64,000 bases of DNA from Microglena sp. YARC (Eukaryota; Chlorophyta; Chlorophyceae; Chlamydomonadales; Chlamydomonadaceae): positions 79,600,914 to 79,664,913 of the forward strand of contig CM039463.1 in assembly GCA_022414725.1 (NCBI GenBank). The letters run 5' to 3'. A program made the translations under genes and the position numbers. The notes under the pieces were generated by a model, which saw nothing but the letters and a program-made list of their open reading frames with translations, did no database searches and was not told where the DNA came from. Shown piece by piece: positions 54,205 through 64,000 of the stretch (positions are counted from its first letter, which is position 1; every line of letters begins with the position of its first letter).

Positions 54205-55195
54205 ACTGACTCACAGAATCACAGAATCAATGAATCAATGAATCAATGTCTCACTGACTGATTGACTAATTAACTGATTGACTCACTGCCTCACTGACTG
54301 ATTGACTCACTAACTCACTGACGCACTGACGCAATGACACATTGACACACTGAATCACTGATTCACTGACTCACAAACTCACTGACTCATTGCCTCACTA
54401 ACTCACAGACTCACTGACTCACTGACTCACAGACTCACTTACTCACAGACTTACTGAATCACTGACTTATTGAGTCACTCTCCCACTGGCTCACTGACTC
54501 ACTGGATCACTGAATCACTGTCTCACTAACACACTGACTCATTGTCTCACTGACTCACTGACTCACTGATTGATTGACTCACTGACTCATTGGGTCACTG
54601 ACTCACTAACTGATTGACTCATTGACTCACTGACTCAATGACTCAATGACACATTGACACGCTGACTCACTGATTCACTGACTCACTAACTCACCGACTC
54701 ACTAACTTACAGGCTCACAGACTCACTTACTAAAGACTCGCTGAATCACTGACTGATTGAGTCACTCACTCACTGACTCACTGAATCATTGTCTCACTTA
54801 CTCACTGACTCATTGTCTCACTGACTCATTGTCTCACTGACTCACTGATTGATTGACTCACTGACTCATTGACTCACTGACTCAATGACTCAATGACACA
54901 CTAACACACTGAATCACTGACTCATTGACGCACTGACTCACTGACTCACTAACTCACAGACTCACAGACTCACTGGCTCACTGAATAATTTAAGCACTGT
55001 CTCACATACTCACTAACTGATTGTCTCACAGACTCACTGACTGATTGTCTCACGGACTCACTGATGATTGATTGACTCACTAACGCATTGAGTCACTGAC
55101 TCACTTACTGATTGACTCACTGACTCACTGACTCACTGACTCAATGACACACTGACACACTGAGTCACTGACTCACTAACTCACTGACTTGCTGA
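54205..55195. repeat. CTGACTCA tandem repeat, right block
   Basis: Continuation of the 52850 array. 55196-55410 after it is unique sequence with no gene recognised. Confidence 0.92.
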
Positions 55196-55419
55196 CTGCC
55201 CCTCCACACTACAGCTCTACATACACTACAGCTAACTCCAGTCAAGCGAAGAATCACATCCCCTAAACTCCGGTAACCAGCCTTATTAGATAACTGGCCT
55301 CTTGTTATCTTTTTTAGATACCTATGCCTCTCTTTCTTGTAACTAACCGAACCCCCAAGCCCATCTTCCTTCCCATCTCTCTCCGCCTACTGCAATCAAA
55401 ATCATGGAAAGAGTTCAAC

Positions 55420-56160
55420 ACGGTCGGCCGACAGGATTGGCGTGGGTTACACCCCTGTTGGGCAGGCACTAGGACATAATATTGGGTTGTGACTTCCCAA
55501 GGCCTCAATAGTTTTATCCCCAACTGTGCATGTGGTTAAATGATAATTATTCTGGGCTATGGCCAAGAGGAAAATAGAAGAGAAAGAGTTTGGACAGAAT
55601 TCAACACCGTCGAATGACAGGATTATTCAGTGTGGGTTACACATCTGCTGGGCAGGCACCAGGACATAATCTTGGGTTGTGACTTCCCAAGGCCTCAATG
55701 GTTTGATCTCAGACTGTGCATGTGGTTAAATAATTATTATTATGAGCTATGGCCAAGAGGAAAAGAGAAGAGAAAGAGTTTGGACAGAATTCAACACCGT
55801 CGAATGACAGGATTATTTAGCGTGGGTTATACATCTGCTGGGCAGGCACCAGGACATAATCTTGGGTTATGACTTCCCAAGGCCTCAATGGTTTGATCTC
55901 AGACTGTGCATGTGGTTAAATAATTATTATTATGAGCTATGGCCAAGAGGAAAAGAGAAGAGAAAGAGTTTGGACAGAAGTCGACACCGTCGAATGACAG
56001 GATTATTTAGCGTGGGTTACACATCTGCTGGGCAGGCACCAGGACATAATCTTGGGTTATGACTTCCCAAGGCCTCAATGGTTTGATCTCAGACTGTGCA
56101 TGTGGTTAAATAATTATTATTATGAGCTATGGACAAGAGTGCGAAGGTGCCCGGTATTGT
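55420..56160. repeat. 190-bp tandem repeat, four copies
   Basis: The unit contains GGGTTACACATCTGCTGGGC, AGGCACCAGGACATAATCTT and TGTGCATGTGGTTAAATAAT. Copies at 55862 and 56052 are exactly 190 bp apart. Confidence 0.9.
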
Positions 56161-56254
56161 TCAAACCCAGGACGCTGGGGGTCCAGAGGGGGCGAAAGCG
56201 AAAAAAGAATAGAGAAAGAGTTTGGAAAGAGTCCGACACAGTAGGATGATAGGA

Positions 56255-56440
56255 TTACCGTGGACCCCCCCCCCCCAACCCCCCCCCCCCCCCCCCCCCC
56301 CCCCCAACCCTCCTGCGTCCTAGCTGTCAACTTAGATAGGTTATTCAATTTGTCGCGGCAAAAACCCTCCGCCCCCCCCCCCCCAAACACGCACACACCC
56401 CGCCCCCCCCCACCCCCCCCCACCACCCTCCTCGTCGTTC
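56255..56440. repeat. Poly-C tracts
   Basis: C homopolymers with short interruptions; lengths unreliable. Confidence 0.9.
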
Positions 56441-56475
56441 AAAATTTCCAACAAGACACCATCTAGATCTGCGAA

Positions 56476-56658
56476 ATGGCAGACGATTGCGTGCGCCTTC
56501 TAAAACAATGCTTCGCATCACTGAACCAAACCACTACTGATTTACTCCTGCACAGAGCCGCTGTCTTCAACCATGCTACCTGCTGGACCATATTCAATTC
56601 GTCGATTAGTACACAGCTTTACTTGGGCGAATGTCATGCTTTAAGGCAAGCCGATTGA
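56476..56658 (+). CDS. Small unidentified ORF in the CACTA interior (60 aa)
   Basis: MADDCVRLLKQCFASLNQTT, then DLLLHRAAVFNHATCWTIFN, ending RQAD. It is not repeat-derived and has a gene-like composition. A GC-type donor (TTTAAG|GCAAGC) near its end and an AG...GT-bounded piece at 56895-56940 (HQYILADYSQLLHQ) suggest captured host exons. The junction frames I tried do not connect cleanly, and I do not recognise the family. Confidence 0.3.
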   Translation: MADDCVRLLKQCFASLNQTTTDLLLHRAAVFNHATCWTIFNSSISTQLYLGECHALRQAD

Positions 56659-57284
56659 GTGTTGCGAATGGAGAGGGAGGATTCGAATGCCGCAGGTAGT
56701 TGCGCAGGTTTGAAAGTCGAAGGTTTGAAAGTCGAAGGCAACCTGGTCCACATCCACGCACATGCAGTGGCCGTACCTCCTCCAGGCCAACCTCCTGCAC
56801 TCACACCTGCTGCTGTTGCCCTACCTCCTCCCCTCCCCCAACTTCCTGCACTCCACCTGTTGCTGTCCATGATGCGCCCACCTGATGTGTGCAGGGCACC
56901 AGTACATCCTAGCTGATTACTCCCAGCTGTTGCATCAGAGGTACGAGGTGCCTCCTTACTTGTTTGTCAATTAAATACCTGCTTGCCTGCATGCTTGCCC
57001 GCTTAGTTACCTGCTTGTCTGCTTGAATTCTCTCTGCTGCCTGCCTGCTTCACACCTGCATGCATGCCTATGTACCTCCATGATTGACAAATGCCTGCCT
57101 GCTGTCTGATTATTGACACCTGCCTGTTAACTAGGTTCCTGCTCCTGACGCAAGCGACGACAAGAGGTGTATGCATTTTGAAGACAATGGGAGAAACAAC
57201 ACGAAGAAGTCTCCCCCTGACTAGGCTACACAGTGGCAATATGTTGTTATAGAACCAACACATGTGAGTAGATCTGAATCATCT

Positions 57285-57815
57285 GTCTTGTATGCTGTAC
57301 CATATGTCATGTACGCTGCACCATTTGTCTTGTAGGTTGAACCATCTGTCTTGTACGCTGCACCATTTGTCGTGTACGCTGAACCATTTGTCTTGTACGT
57401 TGCACCATATGTCTCGTATGCTGCACCAACGTGTCTTGTATGCTGCACCAACGTGTCTTGTATGCTGCACCATTTGGCTTGTATGCAGCATGATTTGCCT
57501 TGCTGCACCATGTGTCTTGTATGCTGCGCCATGTGTCGTATATGTTGCACCATCTATCTTGTATGCTACACCATGTGTCTTGTACGCTGCACCATTTGTC
57601 TTGTACATTGCACCGTATGTCTTGTATGCTGCACCATCTGTCTTGTATGCTGCACCATGTGTCATGTATGCTGCACCATCTGTCTTGTACGCTGCACCAT
57701 GTGTCTTGTACGCTGCACCATTTGTCTTGTACATTGCACCATATGTCTTGTATGCTGCACACTCTGTCTTGTATGTTGCACCATGTGTCTTATATGCTGC
57801 ACCATCTATCTGTCT
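57285..57815. repeat. 21-bp minisatellite, about 25 units
   Basis: The unit is GCACCATTTGTCTTGTATGCT with small changes. The period is seven codons, so several frames stay open on both strands without being genes. Confidence 0.92.
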
Positions 57816-58180
57816 CATCATCGTAATTGCTACCAAGTTAATGCTTGCTTGCTTTCTTGCTTGCTGAGTCGTTGATTATTCAAGTGGCTTGTGCTTGGTC
57901 AAGCAACTAATATTCTTCTAACTCCACCTCCTTCCTTTCATGCTGCTGCAGCTCCGGCAGGCAGTGACTTCCACATATTGCGGCATGGTGGACAAGGAGC
58001 AAGTCATCAGCAGGCTGGGATGAGTAGAGGGACAAGATCAAGAAGCCTGATGATGACACTGTACCTGCTGCTATCACTCATCATATAATAGTAGCTATAG
58101 CTAGACTAGCCAGTGGGGGTGGCAGGGGGGGGACAGGGACAGAATACAGACCATATAGCTAGTCAGAGCTCATCAGGGTA
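57816..58180. other. CACTA interior, no supported gene
   Basis: 57952-58022 after CTGCTGCAG reads LRQAVTSTYCGMVDKEQVIS and a stop. It looks exon-like but cannot be connected to another piece. Confidence 0.3.
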
Positions 58181-58559
58181 CCCTGGTACTTATTATTTTA
58201 GTAGTCAGAGCACAGGGTACTCATACTTCTGATGAGTGCCATTTTTCTAGGCCCAATTCATGGGTACGATTTCTCCCACAAATGAGGAGAATTTGTAAAT
58301 GGCCAAATTATAATAGCTATTGTTCATTATCACTTTTTGAATTCGATTTTCAGTCTTAAGAATCTCTGTAATTAAAACATTGCAATCCATCTATACATCT
58401 CGTATGATCCAAAGTCTCCAGTGCAAGCACTGCCTGAAAAAAAAAAACCGGGGCCCAATCCGGGAAATACCCAGAACCTAACCTAGCCTGGAGCCCAGGT
58501 CCCGAATTTACAGAATAAGAAAAGGGTCGGTCCAGTATTAAATACTACAATCCGGGACC

Positions 58560-58816
58560 AAATTCCCTGTATTCAAGAAGGGTTATTCCACGAAGGGTGC
58601 CCGGTATTTTACGAACCAGCACCATTTAGTTTACGAACTATCAAATCCTAGTTCGTAATAAAAGGGCGCCGGAATTTTACGAACTAGCTCCATTCAGTTT
58701 ACGAACCATCAAATCCTAGTTCGTAAACCTTAAATTACGATGGGGTGTCCGAATTTTACGATACAGAGCCCAACATTTTACGAGGGGGTTTCGTAAAATT
58801 TCCCAAGCCAAATTCT
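58560..58816. repeat. Right subterminal TTTACGAA repeats of the CACTA element
   Basis: Repeated TTTTACGAAC(C/T)AG and CAAATCCTAGTTCGTAA words in both orientations, mirroring 52507-52830. Confidence 0.85.
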
Positions 58817-58849
58817 AGTTCGTAAAATGCTGTTTTATTCATAGTGTCC

Positions 58850-59610
58850 GCTTCTTCCCCCACCTCCGTCGTCACACGCCATTCAACATGTCCTCCATCC
58901 GCTTTTCCCACCTCCACTGGTCAGCGTTCTACGTGACCCTTCTCATGCATATGGTAACCCATGCGCACAGCATGGAAAGCTACAGCTATGAGACCAACAG
59001 TGACAACACGCTGTACCTTGGAGATGTTAACCTCCTCCACAGGTGCATCCAAGACTTGCCAGCTCGGGACAACTACTCATCTGTCCTCACCTGGGGAAAG
59101 GAACAAGGCCTGCCCATCCGAGTCACTCTCACCCCACGCAGTATGGGGGAAGTGCTCGACCCCAGGAGCATGGAGCACTCCGGGGCGTCCCTACACCTTT
59201 CACACCCATTGGTCACCCCAAGTGATCCAATCAGACCTATGACTGACGCTTATGTGTGCATCTTCCCCTCAATGCAGGGCACCTACAGTCTGTTCTCAAA
59301 CTCCTACCCCTACTTGGATAGTTGCTACACCAGCACCCACCTATACCCACCTGTCCAAGGTTTCGGTTTGCCGCTGGACGCGTACGCAGTCGTGCAAGGA
59401 CAGCAAGCTGAGCCCTGTGCTCGCCCCCTTACAAGACCAACAACAGCATACTCTCCTCTTCTCTTTCCCCTCCAGGATACAGAAGAGCTACAGTGCCACC
59501 AAACCCGCTGCATCAATTGGTATGACACATTGGCACCCAGCTTGCATTCTACCTCCATCTTCCTCATCCGCAGGCCACCCGTCTACAACAGTGAGGATGA
59601 CTTCGAATGA
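58850..59610 (+). CDS. Unidentified ORF, 3' part
   Basis: Downstream of the CACTA insertion the frame continues RFFPHLRRHTPFN, then MSSIRFSHLHWSAFYVTLLM, to PPVYNSEDDFE and stop (59608-59610). There is an ATG at 58888, but excision shows the frame was open further upstream. The hydrophobic stretch FYVTLLMHMV is short. The next ORF starts inside the stop (ATGA, 59607). No family recognised. Confidence 0.5.
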
Positions 59611-60138
59611 GACGTTGCAGCCACCTCTGCTCCTCGCTCTCATCGTTGGCCCACCTCACCCCTGCTGATTCATTGCTAACAATGGCCAGCACTCCATCTC
59701 CTACCTCATGCACCCCAGCCGGTGACGACTATGAAGAACCCCAAGACTTCTTCACGACGCAGCTGGATGATGTCTACTGGCGACCAGGTCAAGAGTTCCT
59801 TGAAGGCCAAGCAGCAGTTTACCAAGCGTCCCCTGCTTGAGATTTACCAGTGCACTTGGACCCTTCCACTCCAGCTTCCCTCCTACCTGGCCGCCTACAA
59901 AGAGGCCTCACTAGCTGCCTCAGTCACATGGACCCCAAATATCTGCAGGAGGGGGGGATTAACAACAGTATGCCAGACGGAGCAGTCACACCCAATGCAG
60001 ATAGAGGGGCCCTACATCCAGACTGTGATTGACCTCTTCATCGGTCATCATCGGGATGGCACTGAGGCGCAACGCAAAGAGATATTTCCTCCTATATATG
60101 CACATAGAGAAGGACAACGACAAGCAGGCATTCACTAG
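59607..60138 (+). pseudogene. Pol region upstream of reverse transcriptase, frame-broken
   Basis: It begins at an ATGA overlap with the previous stop and reads MRRCSHLCSS through DDYEEPQDFFTTQLDDVYWR. It then needs several frame changes. The piece DLFIGHHRDGTEAQRKEIF (third frame) resembles the linker before reverse transcriptase in Ty3/gypsy pol. No protease D(T/S)G motif seen. Confidence 0.45.
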
Positions 60139-60139
60139 T

Positions 60140-60447
60140 CCCTACCGCAAGCCACCTATAGAAAAACTTGCTCAAGACAAAGTCTGCGCTGAATTGCTCC
60201 TGCTAGGCTTCATAGAGCCAGCTCCTTCAGCTCAGCATGCAGCAAACCCTGTCGTCGCCTTGAAGAAAGGACCTGATGGCCAGTACACTGCAACCAGAGT
60301 ATGCTACAACTACAAGGCCATCAACCTCCTGACCAAGGACATGCACACAGGTTTCCCAATTGCAGAGGAATTGTTCCAAGACCTGGGTGACTCCAAGTGG
60401 TTCACACGAGTAGACCTGCGCTCGGGCTTCTACCAAGTCCACATGTC
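60140..60447 (+). pseudogene. Ty3/gypsy reverse transcriptase, N-terminal part
   Basis: PYRKPPIEKLAQDKVCAELL, then GFIEPAPSAQHAANPVVALK, NYKAINLLTKDMH and KWFTRVDLRSGFYQV. These are RT motifs 1-3 with the catalytic aspartate in RVDLRSGF. The domain is cut at the codons HMS by the hAT insertion. Confidence 0.88.
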
Positions 60448-61259
60448 CAGGGTAGAACAAACCCGATCGGATATTCCGGTAATTGGGGTATTTGATGGTC
60501 GGTATACCGGAGCCCAAAATTCCCAATGTCGGTTTGCCCGGAATTTTCTTGGGAGTCCATTCCGGTATGCACCGACCAATTCTGAGGGCGAGTTCCGGTC
60601 AGACCGACCGAAATCCGACCAGGGTTTCCGGTATCCGACTCAGCTTTGTAGCTGAGTAGCTGTGTAGCTTAGCTTTCATGGTGACTCGTGCTCATGCTCA
60701 TTAGGTTCTGAACAGTTGGAACCTCATCTTCCGTGACCTTTCCAGCACCTGCCCTTCGAGGACGAGGAAGATGAAAGCACTTCCCTCCCTTTTTACCCCC
60801 CCCCCCCCCCCCCCCTGTCGGTTTTGCTTAGGGCTCTATTCACCATGCAAATTTGAACTGAAAGCGCAGGTATTTAATGGCCTGCACACTCGACTGCTCA
60901 CTCGAGCTTCGCTAGCCCTTCGCGTTTTCCCGCGTTGAAGGGACTAGGTGGTGTCGTTACCCCGCCTCTCGCAGCAGCTCCTCCCCATCCCCCTTCCCCT
61001 CCCTGCCTTTTTCCTCCTCCGCAAGGAACTGTAAGGCGTTATCGCTCTTGGCGCCTGATCGTCATGGACTCAACACGTGCCAATGGTGGTCAGCAAAAAA
61101 ACGGAAGGTAAAAAATAGAAGTGCTGGCAAAACCGGACCTTTTTCGAAAAAAAGACAAAAAGTGCGGTATTCAAATATGGCACAAAAAGTGCACCGGAGG
61201 GGTAAACACAGAGTTCCGGTATTGCTAGCACATTTCAGAAAGGCCATTGTCCTACCCTG
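60448..61259. mobile_element. hAT-type element, 812 bp, inserted in reverse transcriptase
   Basis: Inverted ends CAGGGTAGAACAA / CAGGGTAGGACAA (12 of 13 matching) and an exact 8-bp target duplication CACATGTC at 60440-60447 and 61260-61267. Insert plus one TSD is 820 bp, shifting the frame by one. Removing it brings the two RT halves into the same frame. No transposase; it carries a C run at 60799-60820. Confidence 0.93.
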
Positions 61260-61673
61260 CACATGTCTGCCGGCTGCCAAGATTTCTCAGCCTTTTGGTG
61301 GGACAAACAGCTCTACAGATTCAAGCGTGTGCCCTTTGGACTAAAACAAGCACCAGCTTACTTCCAGAAGGTCATGGAAACTGAGTTGGGCAAACGTGGT
61401 CTCCTCAAGTTCAGCAAGGTTTTCATTGACGACATTCTGGTCCACAGCGCCACCTTTGCTGATCACATCAAGGACGTGGAAGCAGTGCTACAGTGTCTCA
61501 TCGACATTGGCCTCCGCATACACCCTTACAAGTCCTGCTTCGCACTAGACGCAGTCGATTTCTTAGGCTTCGATGTCAGCAACCATGGTCTCACCCCGCA
61601 AGCAGCCAAAGTCCCAGCTATCAAGGACCTGCCCTACCCAAACAACCTCAAGGACTCAAGACCATCCTGGTAA
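61260..61673 (+). pseudogene. Ty3/gypsy reverse transcriptase, C-terminal part
   Basis: AFWWDKQLYRFKRVPFGLKQ, then APAYFQKVMETEL and the catalytic box VFIDDILVHS (YxDD with F first), then LGFDVSNHGLTPQ (thumb). The frame is lost near 61655-61675. Confidence 0.9.
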
Positions 61674-62216
61674 GCTGCGCTACTACGGTTGTTTTTGTGA
61701 AAACTTTTCAGCCATAGCCAGACCCCTCAATGACCTCACCAAGAATGATGTCAGGAGGACTTGGGGACCTGAGCACACAGCAGCTATGGACGCCATCAGG
61801 AGGAATATCAGCACACCAGGCAAGGTTTTGCGACGCTTTGACATCAACGCGCGCACCCTCATCCACTGTGACTGGAGCCAACATGGATTAGGAGCAGTGC
61901 TCGGCCAGCTCGACTCGGAAGGTAACGAATACCTCGTCGCCTGTGCCAGCCGGCAGCTTAACAAGCATGAAGCAGGGTACAGCAGCTTCAAAGGAGAAAT
62001 GCTGGCTGCCTGCTGGGCTTGCAAGATCTTTCGAGTGTAATGTCTTTCGGACTACATTTCACACTCGTCACTGATCACCAGCCTCTGCTGTGGATGTTTT
62101 CCTCTGCTAACGTCACCGGGGCCATCGCTCGATGGGCATGCATGCTGCAGTCATTTGATTTTGACATCATGCACAGACCAGGTGCACAGCATGGCAACGC
62201 TGACGCAATGTCTCGG
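61660..62216 (+). pseudogene. Ty3/gypsy RNase H, frame-broken
   Basis: GKLRYYGCFCENFSAIARPL, then LIHCDWSQHGLGAVLGQ with the first catalytic aspartate. CASRQLNKHEAGYSSFKGEM follows, then, after a frame change at ~62037, HFTLVTDHQPLLWMF and GNADAMSRF. Order and spacing are typical of Ty3/gypsy pol. Confidence 0.88.
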
Positions 62217-62379
62217 TTTTCCAACCCCACAGCAGAGGACAACACTGGCGCTCGCATTGACCTGGACAGCGACCTGTACGCAGCATTTCCAACAGTGCCC
62301 ACCACCCCTTATGTGCCCCTAGACCTGACACTCGGGCACATCGTGGACTACATCCTTGACGTCAGATCTGTCTTATCCA

Positions 62380-63466
62380 TCTGCACAACACCCCTGCCTG
62401 CCGCCGTCACATACATGGCCCAGAATGGCATCACTCTATACGAGATGTGCGGGGGAATGTGTGCAGGATTGGAGGCAGCACTGCGCAATGGCATCCAAGT
62501 TAACAGGTATATCTACAGCGACATTGCGCCCGCTGCTCAGACAGTCGCCCGCTATAGGACACAAGCTTTGACCAACCTCTACCCCCATCTGCTCAAGTCA
62601 TACGCCTGCGACCATGCCTTCACGACGCTACCCCAGGATGTGACCAAGATCACACCAGAACAGCTCATGATCGCAGCTGTGAACGACCAATCACATTGGC
62701 TCATCATAGCCGGTCCAGAGTGCCAAGACTTCAGCCTGGCAGGGAGGCAACAGAGGACTGCAAGGGAACCATCCGGGCCGCCGTCCTGCAGGCTTGTACC
62801 ACCGTCATTGGGTACATCCAGCAGCTACAGCACCCTCGGCAACCCCTCTACATCGTGGAGAATGCAGCAATGCAGCACAACTTCCGATCAAAACATATTG
62901 CTACGCAAGACTTCAACGCAGTCAACACAACTCTTGGCCTCCCTATCTGCGTGGATGCTGCAACATTCGACTCAGGAGCGCACAGACTCCGCAACAAGTT
63001 GCAGAACTTGGTTGAACCCCTTGATCTCCAGCTCCAGCTCAACAAGACCCGTCGGACTGCCAACATTTCAGCCAACGCCTTCTTGGATCCAGGACGGAGC
63101 ACTACAAGGGTCTACAGATCAGACACAGCCCCTTTTTGCTTAGCAAACAAGATCGGACAAGAGCGCAACGTACTGCCTACTCTAGTAGCGTACCCTCTGT
63201 CTCGAGCCTTCAGACCTGACAAGCCAGGCAGCATCTACTCTCTCCAGGGCGGCGCACGGTCTGAACCAAACCCTTCTGAGAGAGAACGCATGCTCGGATA
63301 CTACACAGGAGCAACAGCAGCACCAGGTCTCACTCAAAACCAGAGGCATATCCTCACAAGCAACAGCATGGATCAGCGAGCCTTGGTAGCAATCATCAGA
63401 AAGACCTTGGAAATGGCAATCCCTACACGTCTGACATCTATGCTGGAATTTCAGCCACCCCCCTGA
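62380..63466 (+). pseudogene. C5 DNA cytosine methyltransferase domain within pol, frame-broken
   Basis: C5-methyltransferase motifs occur in the right order. Motif I is TLYEMCGGMCAGLEAALRNG and motif II is YIYSDIAPAAQ. Motif IV is IIAGPECQDFSLAG with the catalytic cysteine, Glu replacing the usual Pro just before it. After one frame change at ~62740-62757, motif VI is YIVENAAMQ and motif VIII is AHRLRNKL. A C-terminal PNPSERERMLGYYTG and NQRHILTSNSMDQR correspond to motifs IX-X. It lies between RNase H and the integrase start. In an intact parent it would methylate cytosine in element or host DNA; this copy cannot be translated whole. Confidence 0.85.
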
Positions 63467-63789
63467 CCTGAGTTACTACCTTCTCCCAGCCCGGCTCTTC
63501 TTCTGACAACATCTCCCAGCTATCCCAGCAATTCTGGATCTGGCGGTCGCATATCAGACCCCACACCTCCGACATGCCAGTTCTATGGCACTGAGCTTGC
63601 TTGCCTGCTAGCAGTCACCTACCAGGAGCAAGGCTGTCAAGCCACACATCTGGCCATCACAGCCACCTGCACCAGCCAACAGCCAACAGCCAACAGCCAA
63701 CAGCCACCGACCCTCAGCCGTTGCAACACTCCCCTCCTTTGCCTCTTCTGCCATCTTCAGCTCCAAGTCCTCCACTCGCCCCAGGCAGA
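63467..63789 (+). pseudogene. Linker between methyltransferase and integrase
   Basis: P, S and Q-rich, with CCAACAG repeated several times at 63675-63705. No domain recognised. Confidence 0.5.
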
Positions 63790-64000
63790 CAGTTGGATAC
63801 TGACTTGCGCCTCGCTGCAATGTCCAAGGACACTGACGGTCTAGACATCCACTCTGATCAGTTTGTCTTAGAGTACTTGAGGCGAGGAGTCCTCGGCTCC
63901 AACTGGACGACATCTCGTACTAGGCGGGTACTGGCAAGGTCAAGAAAGTACAGGCTCGGCGCATCTCCAACGGGAGAAGAGAGGATCATACGCATCCTGG
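63790..64000 (+). pseudogene. Integrase N-terminal region, cut by the window end
   Basis: DIHSDQFVLEYLRRGVLGSN, then RTRRVLARSRKYRLGASPTG and ERIIRIL. This resembles the segment just before the H2C2 zinc-binding domain of Ty3/gypsy integrases (LxYLRxG...RVxxRAxxYRxxG). The catalytic core would lie outside the window. Confidence 0.65.

Larger units (their letters stand above)
52477..58846. mobile_element. CACTA (EnSpm) transposon, 6370 bp, non-autonomous
   Basis: The terminal inverted repeats are identical over 30 bp and start CACTATGAATAAAACAGC (left 52477-52506, right 58817-58846 reversed). The 3-bp target duplication is TCC (52474-52476 and 58847-58849). Beside both ends are many TTTACGAA / TTCGTAAA words in both orientations, as expected of the subterminal transposase-binding repeats of this superfamily. 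No Tnp2-like transposase is present. The interior is mostly tandem repeats plus a nested R6 element. Confidence 0.92.
52242..64000 (+). mobile_element. Decayed Ty3/gypsy-type retrotransposon region with methyltransferase (partial)
   Basis: In order: an unidentified ORF (52242-59610, split), a short overlapping ORF, reverse transcriptase (60150-61660, split), RNase H (61680-62215), DNA cytosine methyltransferase (62390-63466) and the integrase zinc-binding N-terminus (63790 to the end). No LTR, gag zinc knuckle or protease was identified; the 3' LTR would lie beyond the window and the 5' end is undefined. The pol frame changes at least five times and two younger transposons are inserted, so this copy cannot be active. 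Whether the first ORF belongs to the same element is inferred from adjacency. Confidence 0.75.

Noticed and set aside
53833..54261. His-Thr, His-Ala, Arg-Val and Cys-Ala repeat frames
   Set aside because: Translations of the (CACACG)n microsatellite.
56659..56916. 85-codon frame rich in Pro and Ala
   Set aside because: Low-complexity composition; the opposite strand is open as well. No evidence beyond an ATG.

Overview
The window is nuclear DNA of a eukaryote with a large, repeat-choked genome. The evidence is spliced genes with GT-AG introns, a Ty3/gypsy retrotransposon, DNA transposons, a LINE fragment, SINEs and many satellites. A green alga (prasinophyte-like, for example Cymbomonas or a relative) is my best guess; it rests on the repeat style and a TGTAA/AATAAA polyadenylation signal and is an inference. 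There is no bacterial gene organisation.

Layout. 1-9045 is a G-rich (GTGAGGG-like) satellite with a 1000-base assembly gap. 9046-13100 is mixed repeats. 13104-17731 (minus) holds the first three coding exons of an RTEL1-type DNA helicase, including Walker A; the rest was not found. 17732-19865 is a head-to-head intergenic region. 19866-42320 (plus) is a complete ten-exon gene for PSMD5, the HEAT-repeat 26S proteasome assembly chaperone, with a spliced CDS of 1737 nt (578 aa). 42321-45330 is repeat-rich intergenic DNA. 45333-52135 is a 6.8 kb array of an 18-bp minisatellite. From about 52240 to the window end is a decayed retroelement region: an unidentified 329-codon ORF, then reverse transcriptase, RNase H, a DNA cytosine methyltransferase domain and the start of an integrase. 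Its reading frames are broken by two later insertions, a 6370-bp CACTA element (52477-58846, TSD TCC) and an 812-bp hAT-type element (60448-61259, TSD CACATGTC). Both excise in silico to restore the reading frame.

Two observations stand out. First, the introns of both host genes are largely built from tandem copies of their own neighbouring exon boundaries: polypyrimidine tract, splice site and 20-150 nt of exon. This leaves ladders of decoy splice sites. The pattern recurs for RTEL1 exons 2-3 and PSMD5 exons 2, 4, 5, 6, 7, 9 and 10. Second, the Ty3/gypsy pol carries a C5-methyltransferase domain between RNase H and integrase.

The PSMD5 exons show no frameshift over 1.7 kb, so base accuracy in unique sequence looks good. 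The pol frameshifts are therefore probably real decay, which makes this retroelement copy dead.
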